A DNA stretch of 64,000 bases, taken from contig NZ_CP041969.1 of NCBI RefSeq assembly GCF_014107495.1, forward strand, positions 6,063,501-6,127,500, written 5' to 3'. The translations under genes and the position numbers were made by a program. Under the pieces are notes generated by a model. That model searched no databases. It was not told where the DNA came from and saw nothing but the letters and a program-made list of their open reading frames with translations. How positions within the stretch are numbered: position 1 is the stretch's first letter; each line of letters starts with the position of its first letter. Shown piece after piece: positions 16,704-25,269 of the stretch. This DNA is from Cohnella cholangitidis. Its GTDB lineage: Bacteria > Bacillota > Bacilli > Paenibacillales > Paenibacillaceae.

Positions 16704-17312
16704 GTGTTTTTAGACGATCAGCCCAAGCTAGGGCTTCGCGAACGGAAGAAGTTAAAAACCCGGGAAACGATCCAGCAGAACGCGGTCCGATTGTTCCGAG
16801 ATCAAGGGTACCAAGAGACGACGATCGAGCAGATCGCCGATCAATCCGACGTATCACCGAGTACCGTTTTTCGTTATTTTCCGACTAAGGAAGCGATCGT
16901 CCTGCAAGACGAATTCGATCCGCTTCTGATGGCCTATTATCGTAAGCAGCCCCCGGAGTTAAGTCCGATACAAGCATTCAGGCGGACGGTTAAGGAAGCC
17001 TCTGAGATTATTACCGCGGAAGAGCGTAGGGCGATTCGAGAACGGACCGAACTGATCATGTCGGTACCCGAGCTGAGGGCAGCCAATATGAGCCAGTACT
17101 CGGATACGCTGCTCATGATTGCCGGATTGATTGCCGAGAGAGTAGGGCGAGAGAGCGAAGATTTAGTTGTTCTTGGTTTAGCGGGCTCGATCGTAGGAGC
17201 GATTCTCGGCGCACATATTTACTGCAGCATGAATGCCGAAGCGGATTATGTCGAGACGATTGAACGTACGATCGAGCAGTTTGAAGAAGGATTCCAATTT
17301 CAGAATGAATGA
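16704..17312 (+). CDS. TetR/AcrR family regulator of the efflux pump
   Basis: The protein has 202 residues, with a GTG start behind GGGAGG (7 nt). The N-terminal DNA-binding domain reads TIEQIADQSDVSPSTVFRYF (about 38-57). The C-terminal domain is of the TetR_C_17/AcrR-like type common next to MFS pumps. It is probably co-transcribed with the upstream DHA2 gene and represses their shared promoter through the 17-bp dyad. Confidence 0.9.
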   Translation: MFLDDQPKLGLRERKKLKTRETIQQNAVRLFRDQGYQETTIEQIADQSDVSPSTVFRYFPTKEAIVLQDEFDPLLMAYYRKQPPELSPIQAFRRTVKEASEIITAEERRAIRERTELIMSVPELRAANMSQYSDTLLMIAGLIAERVGRESEDLVVLGLAGSIVGAILGAHIYCSMNAEADYVETIERTIEQFEEGFQFQNE

Positions 17313-17316
17313 AGAT

Positions 17317-17345
17317 GACGCTCCGACAGAGGGGCGTCTTTTTTT
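17317..17345 (+). terminator. Terminator after efflux operon
   Basis: GACGCTCC (17317-17324) pairs with GGGGCGTC (17331-17338) over GACAGA and is followed by seven T. Confidence 0.85.
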
Positions 17346-17415
17346 GGGTCGTTTTTCATAGTTGTTTCCCGACGCTAATATTTATAGCAAAAAATTGACA
17401 TGTAATTCCAGACTA

Positions 17416-17443
17416 TTGACATAGATACAATTTGTATCATAAT
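17416..17443 (+). promoter_or_regulatory. Promoter with 15-bp palindrome
   Basis: TTGACA (17416-17421) and CATAAT (17438-17443) are 16 nt apart. The spacer is filled by a perfect palindrome GATACAA-T-TTGTATC (17424-17438), a clear operator candidate for an unidentified repressor or activator of the gene at 17480. Confidence 0.65.
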
Positions 17444-17479
17444 ATTAGAGAGTGAAATCGGGAAAGGAGAAGCTCTTTA

Positions 17480-18442
17480 ATGGATAACAAAAGCAAATAC
17501 AGAGAGTTATGCAAAACGAACTTTGACATCCCTATTTTCTCCATGGATTGGTGGTTGGACATCACGGCAGGCGAGAGAAATTGGGATGTAAGCATCGTAG
17601 AGAGAAATGACGAAATCATCGCCAGCCTGCCCTATTACATTACGAAAAAGTACTTTTTTAACATGATCAACATGCCCAAGCTGACCCCGTCGATGGGCGT
17701 TTGGATTAAATATCCGAGCCAACAAAAGTATACGACGAAGCTCTCTTACGAAAAGGAGATTTTTCAAGCTTTAATCGAGAACCTTCCGCAGTTCGATTTT
17801 TTCTATCAGCACTTCCATTGGTCGATTACGAATTGGATGCCATTTCATTGGCAAGGCTTCAAGCAAAGCACCGACTACACTTACGTGCTCGAGAACACTC
17901 AAAATTTGGAGTTGCTATTTTCCGACTTCCGGGAAAATATCCGCCGAGAGATCCGCAAAGCGGAGAAGTTGTTGAAGGTTGTAGAAGAAGAGGATGTCGA
18001 AAGGTTTTATCAGATCCATAAAAAGACGTTCGACAGGCAACAGATGAGCAATCCTTATAAATTCGAGTTAATCAAGCAAATCGATGAAGCTTGCCGCGCT
18101 CGAAACTGCCGCAAAATGTGGTTCGCCATCGATGATATCGGACAGGTGCATAGCGCGATTTACGTCGTGTGGGATGAACAATCCGCTTATTACATAATGG
18201 GAGGTGCCGACCCGCTGCTCAGAACAAGCGGCGCGACGTCGTTGCTGTTATGGACGGCGATCAAGGAAGCTTCCCGGCAAGGAAAGCAATTCGATTTCGT
18301 AGGCAGCATGTTCGAGCCGATAGACCGGTTCTTTAGGGGGTTCGGCGCCGTTCAGAAGCCGTATTTGCAAATCTCTAAGACGAACGGGAAGTTGATCAAA
18401 AGTTCGTTTTGGATAAAGGAAGGCTTGAAATTGTTACGATGA
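17480..18442 (+). CDS. FemAB/GNAT-like acetyltransferase-fold protein
   Basis: The protein has 320 residues. The C-terminal half has a GNAT-type fold as in the BioF2-like/FemAB group: an FRENIRREIRKAEK basic helix, then an IYVVWDEQSAYYIMGGADP strand pair and a SLLLWTAIKEASRQGKQFDF helix. These proteins transfer acyl or aminoacyl groups in peptidoglycan, lipid or polysaccharide modification. The gene is alone behind its own operator-containing promoter. The acceptor is unknown. Confidence 0.72.
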   Translation: MDNKSKYRELCKTNFDIPIFSMDWWLDITAGERNWDVSIVERNDEIIASLPYYITKKYFFNMINMPKLTPSMGVWIKYPSQQKYTTKLSYEKEIFQALIENLPQFDFFYQHFHWSITNWMPFHWQGFKQSTDYTYVLENTQNLELLFSDFRENIRREIRKAEKLLKVVEEEDVERFYQIHKKTFDRQQMSNPYKFELIKQIDEACRARNCRKMWFAIDDIGQVHSAIYVVWDEQSAYYIMGGADPLLRTSGATSLLLWTAIKEASRQGKQFDFVGSMFEPIDRFFRGFGAVQKPYLQISKTNGKLIKSSFWIKEGLKLLR

Positions 18443-18540
18443 TCGCATAAACGGCGGAATTCAACCCTTGCGAAGCAAGGGTTTTTTATTGTTGTTCGTA
18501 ACCGATAAGAGATGTGGAGTGGATATCTGTAATATTGTTC

Positions 18541-18572
18541 TTGACCCCGTACTTAGGTACGGGGATTATCAT
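18541..18572 (+). promoter_or_regulatory. mer-type operator/promoter
   Basis: TTGACC (18541-18546) and TATCAT (18567-18572) are 20 nt apart, the overlong spacer typical of MerR-activated promoters. The spacer carries CCCCGTAC-N4-GTACGGGG (18545-18564), which contains the CCGTAC-N4-GTACGG core known from mercury-resistance operons. Confidence 0.85.
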
Positions 18573-18596
18573 AATTTTCGAGGAGGTAACGAAGAG

Positions 18597-19007
18597 ATGG
18601 CCTATACGATTAGTCAGATTGCCCGCGAATCCAACGTTAATATTGAAACGGTAAGATATTATGAAAAGCGTGGGCTCATCTCGAAGGTTGCGCGCAACGA
18701 ATCCGGATATCGCATCTATACGCAAGACGACGTCAAAGACATTCAATTTATTAAGAGGGCGCAAGAAATCGGATTTACCCTGGAAGAGATCAGAGAGGTC
18801 TTGTACTTGTATAAGCATGATAACGAACGGCACGCGTCGGACATGTACCAGTTCGCTTTAGCTAAGATCCAGCAAATCGATCAGAAAATCGGTCAGTTAC
18901 AAAACTTCAAATCTCTGTTGGAGTCCGTTACCGATCGGCCGCCGTCCTCGTTGCCGTTATCCAAGTCCCAATGCCCGGTCATTCAAAAATGTACGGAAGG
19001 GGAGTAA
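18597..19007 (+). CDS. MerR family transcriptional regulator
   Basis: The protein has 136 residues. The ATG at 18597 follows AGGAGG, while the longer reading would begin upstream of the promoter. The winged helix (YTISQIARESNVNIETVRYY) and a long dimerisation helix are typical. The C-terminus has SQCPVIQKC, like the metal loop of mercury MerR. The cysteine that begins the dimerisation helix in Tn501 MerR (Cys82) appears replaced in ERHASDMYQF. The operator is of the mer type, so it may sense mercury with altered ligands or another thiophilic agent. Confidence 0.85.
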   Translation: MAYTISQIARESNVNIETVRYYEKRGLISKVARNESGYRIYTQDDVKDIQFIKRAQEIGFTLEEIREVLYLYKHDNERHASDMYQFALAKIQQIDQKIGQLQNFKSLLESVTDRPPSSLPLSKSQCPVIQKCTEGE

Positions 19008-19258
19008 TGACATTGAGCGCGAAAGTCGAAGTATTCGTGGATGGCAGTCCGAGATGCGAGGATGTCGTAAGGCAAGTCAAGGAGCTAGCTTGTTCCAAAT
19101 GCGAAGTGATCGTTTACAACCTGAATGATCCAATCAGTATCGCAAACATGGCGAACAAAGCTTCGGATTACGGAATCGAAAATTTTCCCGCGGTTACGAT
19201 AAACGGGAAATTAGTTGAAATCGATAAACTAAAAAACGTAAAAGCATCTCATTCATAA
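19007..19258 (+). CDS. Thioredoxin-like small protein
   Basis: The protein has 83 residues. Its ATG overlaps the merR stop codon (TAATG) and has GGGGAG upstream. The fold is thioredoxin/glutaredoxin-like: a VEVFVDGSPRCEDVVRQV strand-helix with a single Cys, then ELACSKCEVIVYNL with a CSKC pair, and NFPAVTINGKLV with the cis-Pro. It is co-transcribed with merR and probably has a metal- or thiol-related role. No mercuric reductase or transporter gene follows. Confidence 0.8.
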   Translation: MTLSAKVEVFVDGSPRCEDVVRQVKELACSKCEVIVYNLNDPISIANMANKASDYGIENFPAVTINGKLVEIDKLKNVKASHS

Positions 19259-19265
19259 CGTGATG

Positions 19266-19312
19266 AAAGGCAGATCGGCACTCGAATTTCGAGCGTTGAA
19301 CTGCCTTTTTAT
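19266..19312 (+). terminator. Terminator after merR unit
   Basis: AAAGGCAG (19266-19273) pairs with CTGCCTTT (19301-19308), with an inner CTCGAA/TTCGAG hairpin, and is followed by TTATT. Confidence 0.7.
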
Positions 19313-19373
19313 TAGAAAAGTTAAAATCGTTCATAAATGTGAAATTACTAAAAATGAATAGAATTAGCACCTA

Positions 19374-19432
19374 TTTACATTTAAAAGAATCGATGACATA
19401 ATGTTTCGTAGTTACCATGCAAACGTTTGCAT
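19374..19432 (+). promoter_or_regulatory. Amylase promoter with cre/LacI-type operator
   Basis: TTTACA (19374-19379), a 17-nt spacer and CATAAT (19397-19402) form the promoter. A perfect 16-bp palindrome ATGCAAACGTTTGCAT (19417-19432) lies just downstream of the predicted start. It matches the CcpA cre consensus TGNAANCGNTNNCA and also MalR-like LacI operators. Carbon catabolite repression by roadblock is expected. Confidence 0.78.
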
Positions 19433-19524
19433 TAAAATGTAATTCCATTTCCGACTTATTTCAATCTCCGTGTTTTACGGCCTAAAAGGCTGAAAACAAA
19501 TAAATACCAAGAGGAGAGTAGGTC

Positions 19525-21822
19525 ATGAGAAGAAAGGGAAGGTCATTTTGGAGTGCGGTTTTGTTCGTGGCTTTATTGTTGCAGACATTCGGCTTTACGG
19601 CAGTCGCGCAAGACGACGCGTATTCGCAAACGAGCGGCGCGGCCAATGTTCAAGGTGCCGCGACGCAGAGTTACGGACTTCCGGCTAACACGAAAGACGG
19701 TCTTATTTTCCATGCATGGAACTGGTCGTTCGATACGATCACGGACAATCTGCCGGCGATAGCCGCCGCAGGGTTCAAATCGGTTCAAACTTCTCCGATT
19801 CAAGGCACGAAGGAAAATTCGATGGGAGGCTCTTATTGGTGGGTTCTGTATCAGCCGGTGAACTTCAAGATCGGAAATGCGCAATTAGGCGGCAGGGATC
19901 AATTCAAGCGCCTGTGCGAAGAAGCGGAAAAGCACGGTATCAGCATTATCGTGGACGTTGTCGCTAATCATATGGGCAATGCCGGCGGAGGATCGCTCGA
20001 GTACACGCCGGCTTACAATGTCGATCCGGCAATTCGTAATAATCCGTATTTCTGGCATGAGGCCAGGGGGATTACAAGCTATGATAGAAGATGGGAAGTT
20101 ACGCAGTGGGGAATCGGTCTGCCGGATTTGAATACGGCCAATCAGGAACTGCAGGACATGATTATCGGTTTCCTGAACGATGCGATCAATTTAGGAGCGG
20201 ACGGCTTCCGATTCGACGCCGCCAAGCATATCGAGCTTCCTAACGATGAGGCCCCGTCCAACTTCTGGCCACGAGTGTTAGGTTCTTTGAACAACAAGCA
20301 AAATTTATTCAATTATGGCGAAGTGCTTCAGGGCGGCAAAGATTATATCGGTGCATATGATGATTATATTTCCGTGACGGCTTCCTATTTTGGACGCAAC
20401 GTCAGGCACGCCGTTGGCTATAATAGCGGTAAAAACGTAAACGATGCCAAACATTTCAGCGTCGACGGAGTGGCTCCAAACAAACTGGTCACCTGGGTGG
20501 AATCCCACGACAGTTATGCGAATGATAGCAGCGAATCGACGTATATGAACGATTGGCAAATCAAGATGGGGTGGGCGCTTATCGCTTCCCGCGCGGAAAC
20601 ATCCTCCTTGTTCTTTAACAGACCCGTCACTAATGGCGGAAGATTCGCAAACACTCTTGGAGAGGCGGGTAACAATCTGTGGAAGGATGCCGATATTGCC
20701 GCGGTCAACAAATTCCACAATGCGATGGTCGGCCAGAACGAATATTTGAGAACGCAAGGAAACGAAATCATGCTCATCGACCGGGGGACGAAAGGGACGA
20801 CGATCGTCAACTTGGGCAGCGATGCCCAAATCGATTCCGCAACGAACCTCGCAAATGGCATCTACACGAATAAAGCGAGCGGGGGCGGGACGTTCACCGT
20901 ATCGAACGGAAGAATAACGGGAAGTATCGGCGGCGGTAAAATCGCCGTTCTGTACCAAGGGACGGACGTGCTTGAACCGACGGTTTCGATCGACGTTCCG
21001 GAAGGCGGATTTTATTCCGATACATTGAACGTCAAGATGTCATACGCCAACGCGGATTCGGCGACCTACTCGCTCAACGATGGAACACCGGTGTCCTTCG
21101 GCTCCGGACAAAGTATTAGCATCGGAACGGGAGTTCCCTTCGGCTCTACATTCGCGCTTAAGATTACGGCGATTAAAGCTCAACTGCAAACAACCAAGAC
21201 TTTTACCTTCGTCAAAGAAAATCCTAATCCCGCACTGAAAGTCCATTATTACAAGCCATCCCAGTGGGGCGCTCCTAACCTGTATTATTATGATGATTCG
21301 GTATCTCCGACGAAGATCGGTACGGCCTGGCCCGGCGTCGCGATGCAGAGCGAAGGCGATGGATGGTATGTATACGAAGTGCCAAACTGGAAGCAAGCGA
21401 AAGTCATTTTTAACTCAGGAGGCAATCAGACTCCGGGTGCTAACCAACCGGGTTATTCGATAACGGGGGAGAAGTGGATCAAAGACGGGGTCGTCACGAA
21501 TCGTAAGCCGGATAGCGGCAATCAGCTTGTTCCCGTTACGTTTAACGTCAACAACGCCACGACCGTTCCGGGCCAAAACATTTACATCGTAGGCAGCGCA
21601 GCAGAGCTTGGCAATTGGAATCCCGCAAACGCGATCGGTCCGGGAGCCAACCCGAACTATCCGAATTGGACGATTACCGTTAACCTGCCGGCAGGGGCGC
21701 ATGTCCAGTTCAAGGCGGTTAAGAAGGACGCGAACAACCATGTAGTATGGGAGAGCGGCTCTAACCACAGTTACACCGTATCGGCTAGCAATCCGGTAGT
21801 GAACTTTAATTTCAACAATTAA
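19525..21822 (+). CDS. Secreted alpha-amylase (GH13, AmyE-like) with CBM26 and CBM20
   Basis: The protein has 765 residues. A signal peptide covers about 1-28 (FTAVAQ). The catalytic domain (about 55-475) resembles Bacillus subtilis AmyE, with DVVANH at 144-149, GFRFDAAKH with nucleophile D231, acid/base E266 in YGEV, and D329 in VESHD. A beta-sandwich linker (about 484-565), a CBM26 (about 570-658) and a CBM20 (about 668-765, GSAAELGNWNP) follow. It hydrolyses starch outside the cell and binds raw starch. A cre-like palindrome controls it, and a separate CBM21-only protein is encoded at 28398. Confidence 0.95.
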   Translation: MRRKGRSFWSAVLFVALLLQTFGFTAVAQDDAYSQTSGAANVQGAATQSYGLPANTKDGLIFHAWNWSFDTITDNLPAIAAAGFKSVQTSPIQGTKENSMGGSYWWVLYQPVNFKIGNAQLGGRDQFKRLCEEAEKHGISIIVDVVANHMGNAGGGSLEYTPAYNVDPAIRNNPYFWHEARGITSYDRRWEVTQWGIGLPDLNTANQELQDMIIGFLNDAINLGADGFRFDAAKHIELPNDEAPSNFWPRVLGSLNNKQNLFNYGEVLQGGKDYIGAYDDYISVTASYFGRNVRHAVGYNSGKNVNDAKHFSVDGVAPNKLVTWVESHDSYANDSSESTYMNDWQIKMGWALIASRAETSSLFFNRPVTNGGRFANTLGEAGNNLWKDADIAAVNKFHNAMVGQNEYLRTQGNEIMLIDRGTKGTTIVNLGSDAQIDSATNLANGIYTNKASGGGTFTVSNGRITGSIGGGKIAVLYQGTDVLEPTVSIDVPEGGFYSDTLNVKMSYANADSATYSLNDGTPVSFGSGQSISIGTGVPFGSTFALKITAIKAQLQTTKTFTFVKENPNPALKVHYYKPSQWGAPNLYYYDDSVSPTKIGTAWPGVAMQSEGDGWYVYEVPNWKQAKVIFNSGGNQTPGANQPGYSITGEKWIKDGVVTNRKPDSGNQLVPVTFNVNNATTVPGQNIYIVGSAAELGNWNPANAIGPGANPNYPNWTITVNLPAGAHVQFKAVKKDANNHVVWESGSNHSYTVSASNPVVNFNFNN

Positions 21823-21839
21823 GAAGGCATAAGCCGGAG

Positions 21840-21874
21840 ACAGCCCCACCATCCTAATCGGAAGGTGGGGCTGT
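21840..21874 (+). terminator. Hairpin after amylase
   Basis: ACAGCCCCACC (21840-21850) pairs with GGTGGGGCTGT (21864-21874) and is followed by TGTTTG. It is strong in stem but has only a short T run. Confidence 0.65.
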
Positions 21875-21965
21875 TGTTTGCCCTGAAACAAGGATATCCA
21901 GTCAAACCGTTTACGACCCTACCAAACTAAGGTAATCTATATTCAGACTAGGAGGCGGGTCGAGG

Positions 21966-24113
21966 TTGCATTTCATACGAGCCATGTTGCGCTATTTTAT
22001 TCCATATAAGTTTTTGATGGCTATTTTCTTATTCAGTTCATTCATTGAAGTCGCTTACGCAGTTGCCGCGCCGTTGAGCTTGAAATACTTGGTGGACGAT
22101 GCTTTTACGCCTAAGGACTTTGGAGCGTTTGTCTTCATTTTATGTTTGTTGCTGGGCGGGGGATTTTTGAATATCGTCGCGGGCGCAAGCGCGGACTATT
22201 CGATAGGGAAGCTGAGCGGAGAAGTCATTCGGATATTGAGAGAGAGATTATTTAGCCATTTGCAACGACAATCTCTTCCTTTCTATCAACGATATCGGGT
22301 TGGCGATCTTGTCACAAGGTTTGCTTCGGACATGTCTTCGATAGAGAGAGTGATCCGTACTTCGAGTCCGTTCTTTATCAAGGAGACTTTAAGTGTCTTG
22401 CTCGGGCTCTTCATGTTATTCTCCATTGAATGGAAGCTAACGTTAGCCATGTTGGCCGGTTCGGCGCTCATGTTCCTTGGCCCCCGCTTACTGCAAGGGA
22501 GGGCGGAAACCGATAATTTGAAGTACAAGGAAGCCCAAGAGCGATTCTCCAATACGATCGACGAAGCGGTCAAAGGCCACAAAACGATAAAAGGCTTGCA
22601 TCAACAAGCACGGTATCGGGAGAGGGCAGGAAAGCAAATTCGCGAGTTGTTTTCTTTCGGGATGAAGCTTCACGTAACCAATTCATTGATGGAACGCCTG
22701 CCTTTAACGGCATTAATGATATTGAACGGGATCATGATGGGCTTCGGCGGTTATTTGATTTTCCATGACCAAATGTCGGTCGGCGGGTTTATTGCTTTCT
22801 TTACTTTATTTATGAGCGTAGGCCAAGCCGGCACCAATCTATCCTTCCTCATTCCGAGCATTATCGAATCCAGCATAAGCTTTCGGAGAATCGAAGAAAT
22901 CTTCGATCAACAGCCTTCCGTCCAGGAGGCGGCGCGTCCGGTGGAGCTGAGTTCCGATATGGCTTCGTTAGAGATGGACCGGGTTACTTTCGGTTATACG
23001 GAAGATACGAATCAATTGCAGGACGTCAGTATGCGCATTACTGCAGGTACTTACGTTGCATTAGTAGGAGCGAGCGGTTCGGGCAAAAGTACGGCTCTGC
23101 AGCTATTGTCGCGTTTCTATGATCCGAGGCAAGGCGCGGTTAGAATCAACGATCGCGATCTGCGCACGGTTAGCGAAGCTTCATTGCGCCAGCTGACTAC
23201 GCTGGTCAGTCAGGATACTTTCCTGTTCAACGCGACAATCAAAGACAACTTGCTGTTAGACAACGCCGATCGTTCGGAAGAGCAGATGCTTGAGGCTGCT
23301 AAGAAAGCAAAAATTCACGATGTTATCTCGCAATGGCCTGAAGGCTACGATACATGGATTCATCATGAGGGAGGATCGTTGTCAGGCGGCGAACGACAGA
23401 GAATCGCGATTGCCAGGGCACTGTTGCGTCAACCGAAGCTGCTTCTCCTAGACGAGGTGACGTCCGCTTTAGACCCGGCGACCGAAGCGGATATCAATGG
23501 CCTGATTCAAGAAATCCGGCCTCATACGACGATCGTATCCGTTACTCATCGGCTGGCGTCCGTAATGGAAGCGGATATGATTCATGTTTTTCAGGGAGGT
23601 CGAATCTTGGAGTCCGGCACCCATCAAGAGCTTCTGAGCAAGCAAGGCCTATATGCGGGACTTTGGGACAAGCAGCATGGCTTTCAACTGTCAGGCGATG
23701 GGCTCCACGCTACGGTGGACGTGGAATGGCTTGCGAAGCTGCCTTTCTTCCATGGCATCGAGCTTCCGTTGCTTCGCGAGATCGCCGGCATGCTGTCGAC
23801 CGAAACGTGCAAGGAGGGCGATGTCATCGTACGCGAGGGAGAGGAAGGCCACAAATTTTATATTATCGTTCGCGGTAAATTCGAAATTCTAAAGGCGTTC
23901 CCCGGCGAGGGGGAGAAGAAGGTAGCGGCATTAGCCGATGGCGATTATTTCGGCGAGATCGCGCTGCTTAGAGGCATTCCCCGCACCGCCACAGTCAAAG
24001 CGGCTAGTCCGGCCGTTCTGTTGTCCGTAAGGCGGGAAACGTTCCATCGGCTTGCGACGCAATATCCGCAAATCGTAGAGACGTTGGAGTTTGCTCTGGA
24101 GCAGCGGAAATGA
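21966..24113 (+). CDS. ABC exporter fused to a cyclic-nucleotide-binding domain
   Basis: The protein has 715 residues from a TTG with TAGGAGG 10-11 nt upstream. Residues 1-310 are a six-TM type IV exporter domain. The ATPase has Walker A GASGSGKST (368-376), signature LSGGE (472-476) and LLLLDE (about 492-497). Residues about 588-715 form a CAP-type cyclic-nucleotide-binding fold with the phosphate-binding cassette FGEIALLRGIPRTATV. The Arg of that cassette is present, so cNMP or c-di-nucleotide binding is possible. The half-transporter should homodimerise; its substrate is unknown. Confidence 0.9.
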   Translation: MHFIRAMLRYFIPYKFLMAIFLFSSFIEVAYAVAAPLSLKYLVDDAFTPKDFGAFVFILCLLLGGGFLNIVAGASADYSIGKLSGEVIRILRERLFSHLQRQSLPFYQRYRVGDLVTRFASDMSSIERVIRTSSPFFIKETLSVLLGLFMLFSIEWKLTLAMLAGSALMFLGPRLLQGRAETDNLKYKEAQERFSNTIDEAVKGHKTIKGLHQQARYRERAGKQIRELFSFGMKLHVTNSLMERLPLTALMILNGIMMGFGGYLIFHDQMSVGGFIAFFTLFMSVGQAGTNLSFLIPSIIESSISFRRIEEIFDQQPSVQEAARPVELSSDMASLEMDRVTFGYTEDTNQLQDVSMRITAGTYVALVGASGSGKSTALQLLSRFYDPRQGAVRINDRDLRTVSEASLRQLTTLVSQDTFLFNATIKDNLLLDNADRSEEQMLEAAKKAKIHDVISQWPEGYDTWIHHEGGSLSGGERQRIAIARALLRQPKLLLLDEVTSALDPATEADINGLIQEIRPHTTIVSVTHRLASVMEADMIHVFQGGRILESGTHQELLSKQGLYAGLWDKQHGFQLSGDGLHATVDVEWLAKLPFFHGIELPLLREIAGMLSTETCKEGDVIVREGEEGHKFYIIVRGKFEILKAFPGEGEKKVAALADGDYFGEIALLRGIPRTATVKAASPAVLLSVRRETFHRLATQYPQIVETLEFALEQRK

Positions 24114-24173
24114 TCCGCTTTGTTTTATGGAGGAGCCTGTTCGACTTGGCTTGAGCATAGGAGGCAACAGAAC

Positions 24174-25265
24174 TTGAGAAAATACGGGGTATGGGGCGTT
24201 GCCGTTCTCGTTGCACTGTTGGCGGGATGTCAGTCCGTCAGCAAGGAGGAAGAATCGTATCGACAGGGAATGCGATTGATTGAGCAAGGCAGTTATCCGC
24301 AAGCCATAGGCGTGCTAACGGATTTAGGCGATTATAAGGAATCGAGAAGCGCCGTTGCTCGATTGAGATATTTGATTAACGGCGATTATATCGGAGCCGG
24401 CAACTCCGTGATCGCCGCGATCAAAAGCGATGGCACCGTCGTCTATACAGGAGGATACGAAGACTCGAAGAGCGCTGGGGATTGGAAGCAGTTAACCGCA
24501 CTATCGACAGACGGAGAGTATATGGAAGGACTGGATGCGAACGGGAAATTATCGACGACTTCTCCCTGGACTTCCGAGCAGCTGCAAGCTTCTACCGTAG
24601 GTTCGACATCGGCTATGAGCCTTGTAATAGAGGCTATGCCTAAGTTGGAGCATATCCTAGCATTCGATGGAAATTATCCGGCCAATTTAATCGCGCTGTT
24701 AGAGAATGGCGCCGTTAAAGTCGTAAGCGCGAGTATGGTCGAGGAGGACATAGCCGCTGCGGAAGCATGGGTAAAGATCGTGTCCGTTGCCAACGGGGGC
24801 CATTACGTAGCGGGATTACATGCGGACGGTACGGTGTCCGTAGCCGGCAATGAACTTATACGAGTCCTTACTAAGGATTGGAAAGACATTGTAGCGATAA
24901 CGTCCTCAGGCGGACTTATCGGCTTGAAGGAAGACGGCACGGTTGTCGCAGCGGGCGACAACCGGTTCGGAGAGTGCAACGTGGACGGTTGGAACGATAT
25001 CGTGGCAATCGCCGCGGGAGACCGGCATACCGTCGGATTGCGCAGTGACGGTACGGTAATCTCCACGGGCAGCGGAGCTTTCGGACAACGCGACATCGAA
25101 GATTGGAAGGATATCGTTGCCATCGATGCTAGCGAGTATTTCACGCTAGGGTTAAAGCGTGACGGAACATTGGCGATTGCCGGCGATAATAGCACAAGCG
25201 GCGGAGCGAAACCGGACATAGCGGATATTTCGGGATTGTTGGTGCCGACCGTTCCCGGGATGTAG
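24174..25265 (+). CDS. Lipoprotein with RCC1-like repeats
   Basis: The protein has 363 residues from a TTG with AGGAGG 9 nt upstream. VALLAGC gives a lipobox, so the protein is anchored outside the cell. After a short helical stretch (SYRQGMRLIEQGSYPQAIGV, tetratricopeptide-like), blocks of about 40 residues repeat with the pattern hhGL+xDGTVhxxGxN and WxDIVAIAAGxxHTxGL. This is the RCC1/propeller-type repeat found in bacterial surface proteins. The gene lies 60 nt after the ABC-cNMP gene on the same strand. The function is unknown. Confidence 0.78.
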   Translation: MRKYGVWGVAVLVALLAGCQSVSKEEESYRQGMRLIEQGSYPQAIGVLTDLGDYKESRSAVARLRYLINGDYIGAGNSVIAAIKSDGTVVYTGGYEDSKSAGDWKQLTALSTDGEYMEGLDANGKLSTTSPWTSEQLQASTVGSTSAMSLVIEAMPKLEHILAFDGNYPANLIALLENGAVKVVSASMVEEDIAAAEAWVKIVSVANGGHYVAGLHADGTVSVAGNELIRVLTKDWKDIVAITSSGGLIGLKEDGTVVAAGDNRFGECNVDGWNDIVAIAAGDRHTVGLRSDGTVISTGSGAFGQRDIEDWKDIVAIDASEYFTLGLKRDGTLAIAGDNSTSGGAKPDIADISGLLVPTVPGM

Positions 25266-25269
25266 CGTC

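Noticed and set aside
18468-18596. Longer reading of the MerR-type regulator
   Set aside because: It would place the mer-type promoter and operator inside the coding sequence and lacks similarity; the ATG at 18597 follows AGGAGG.
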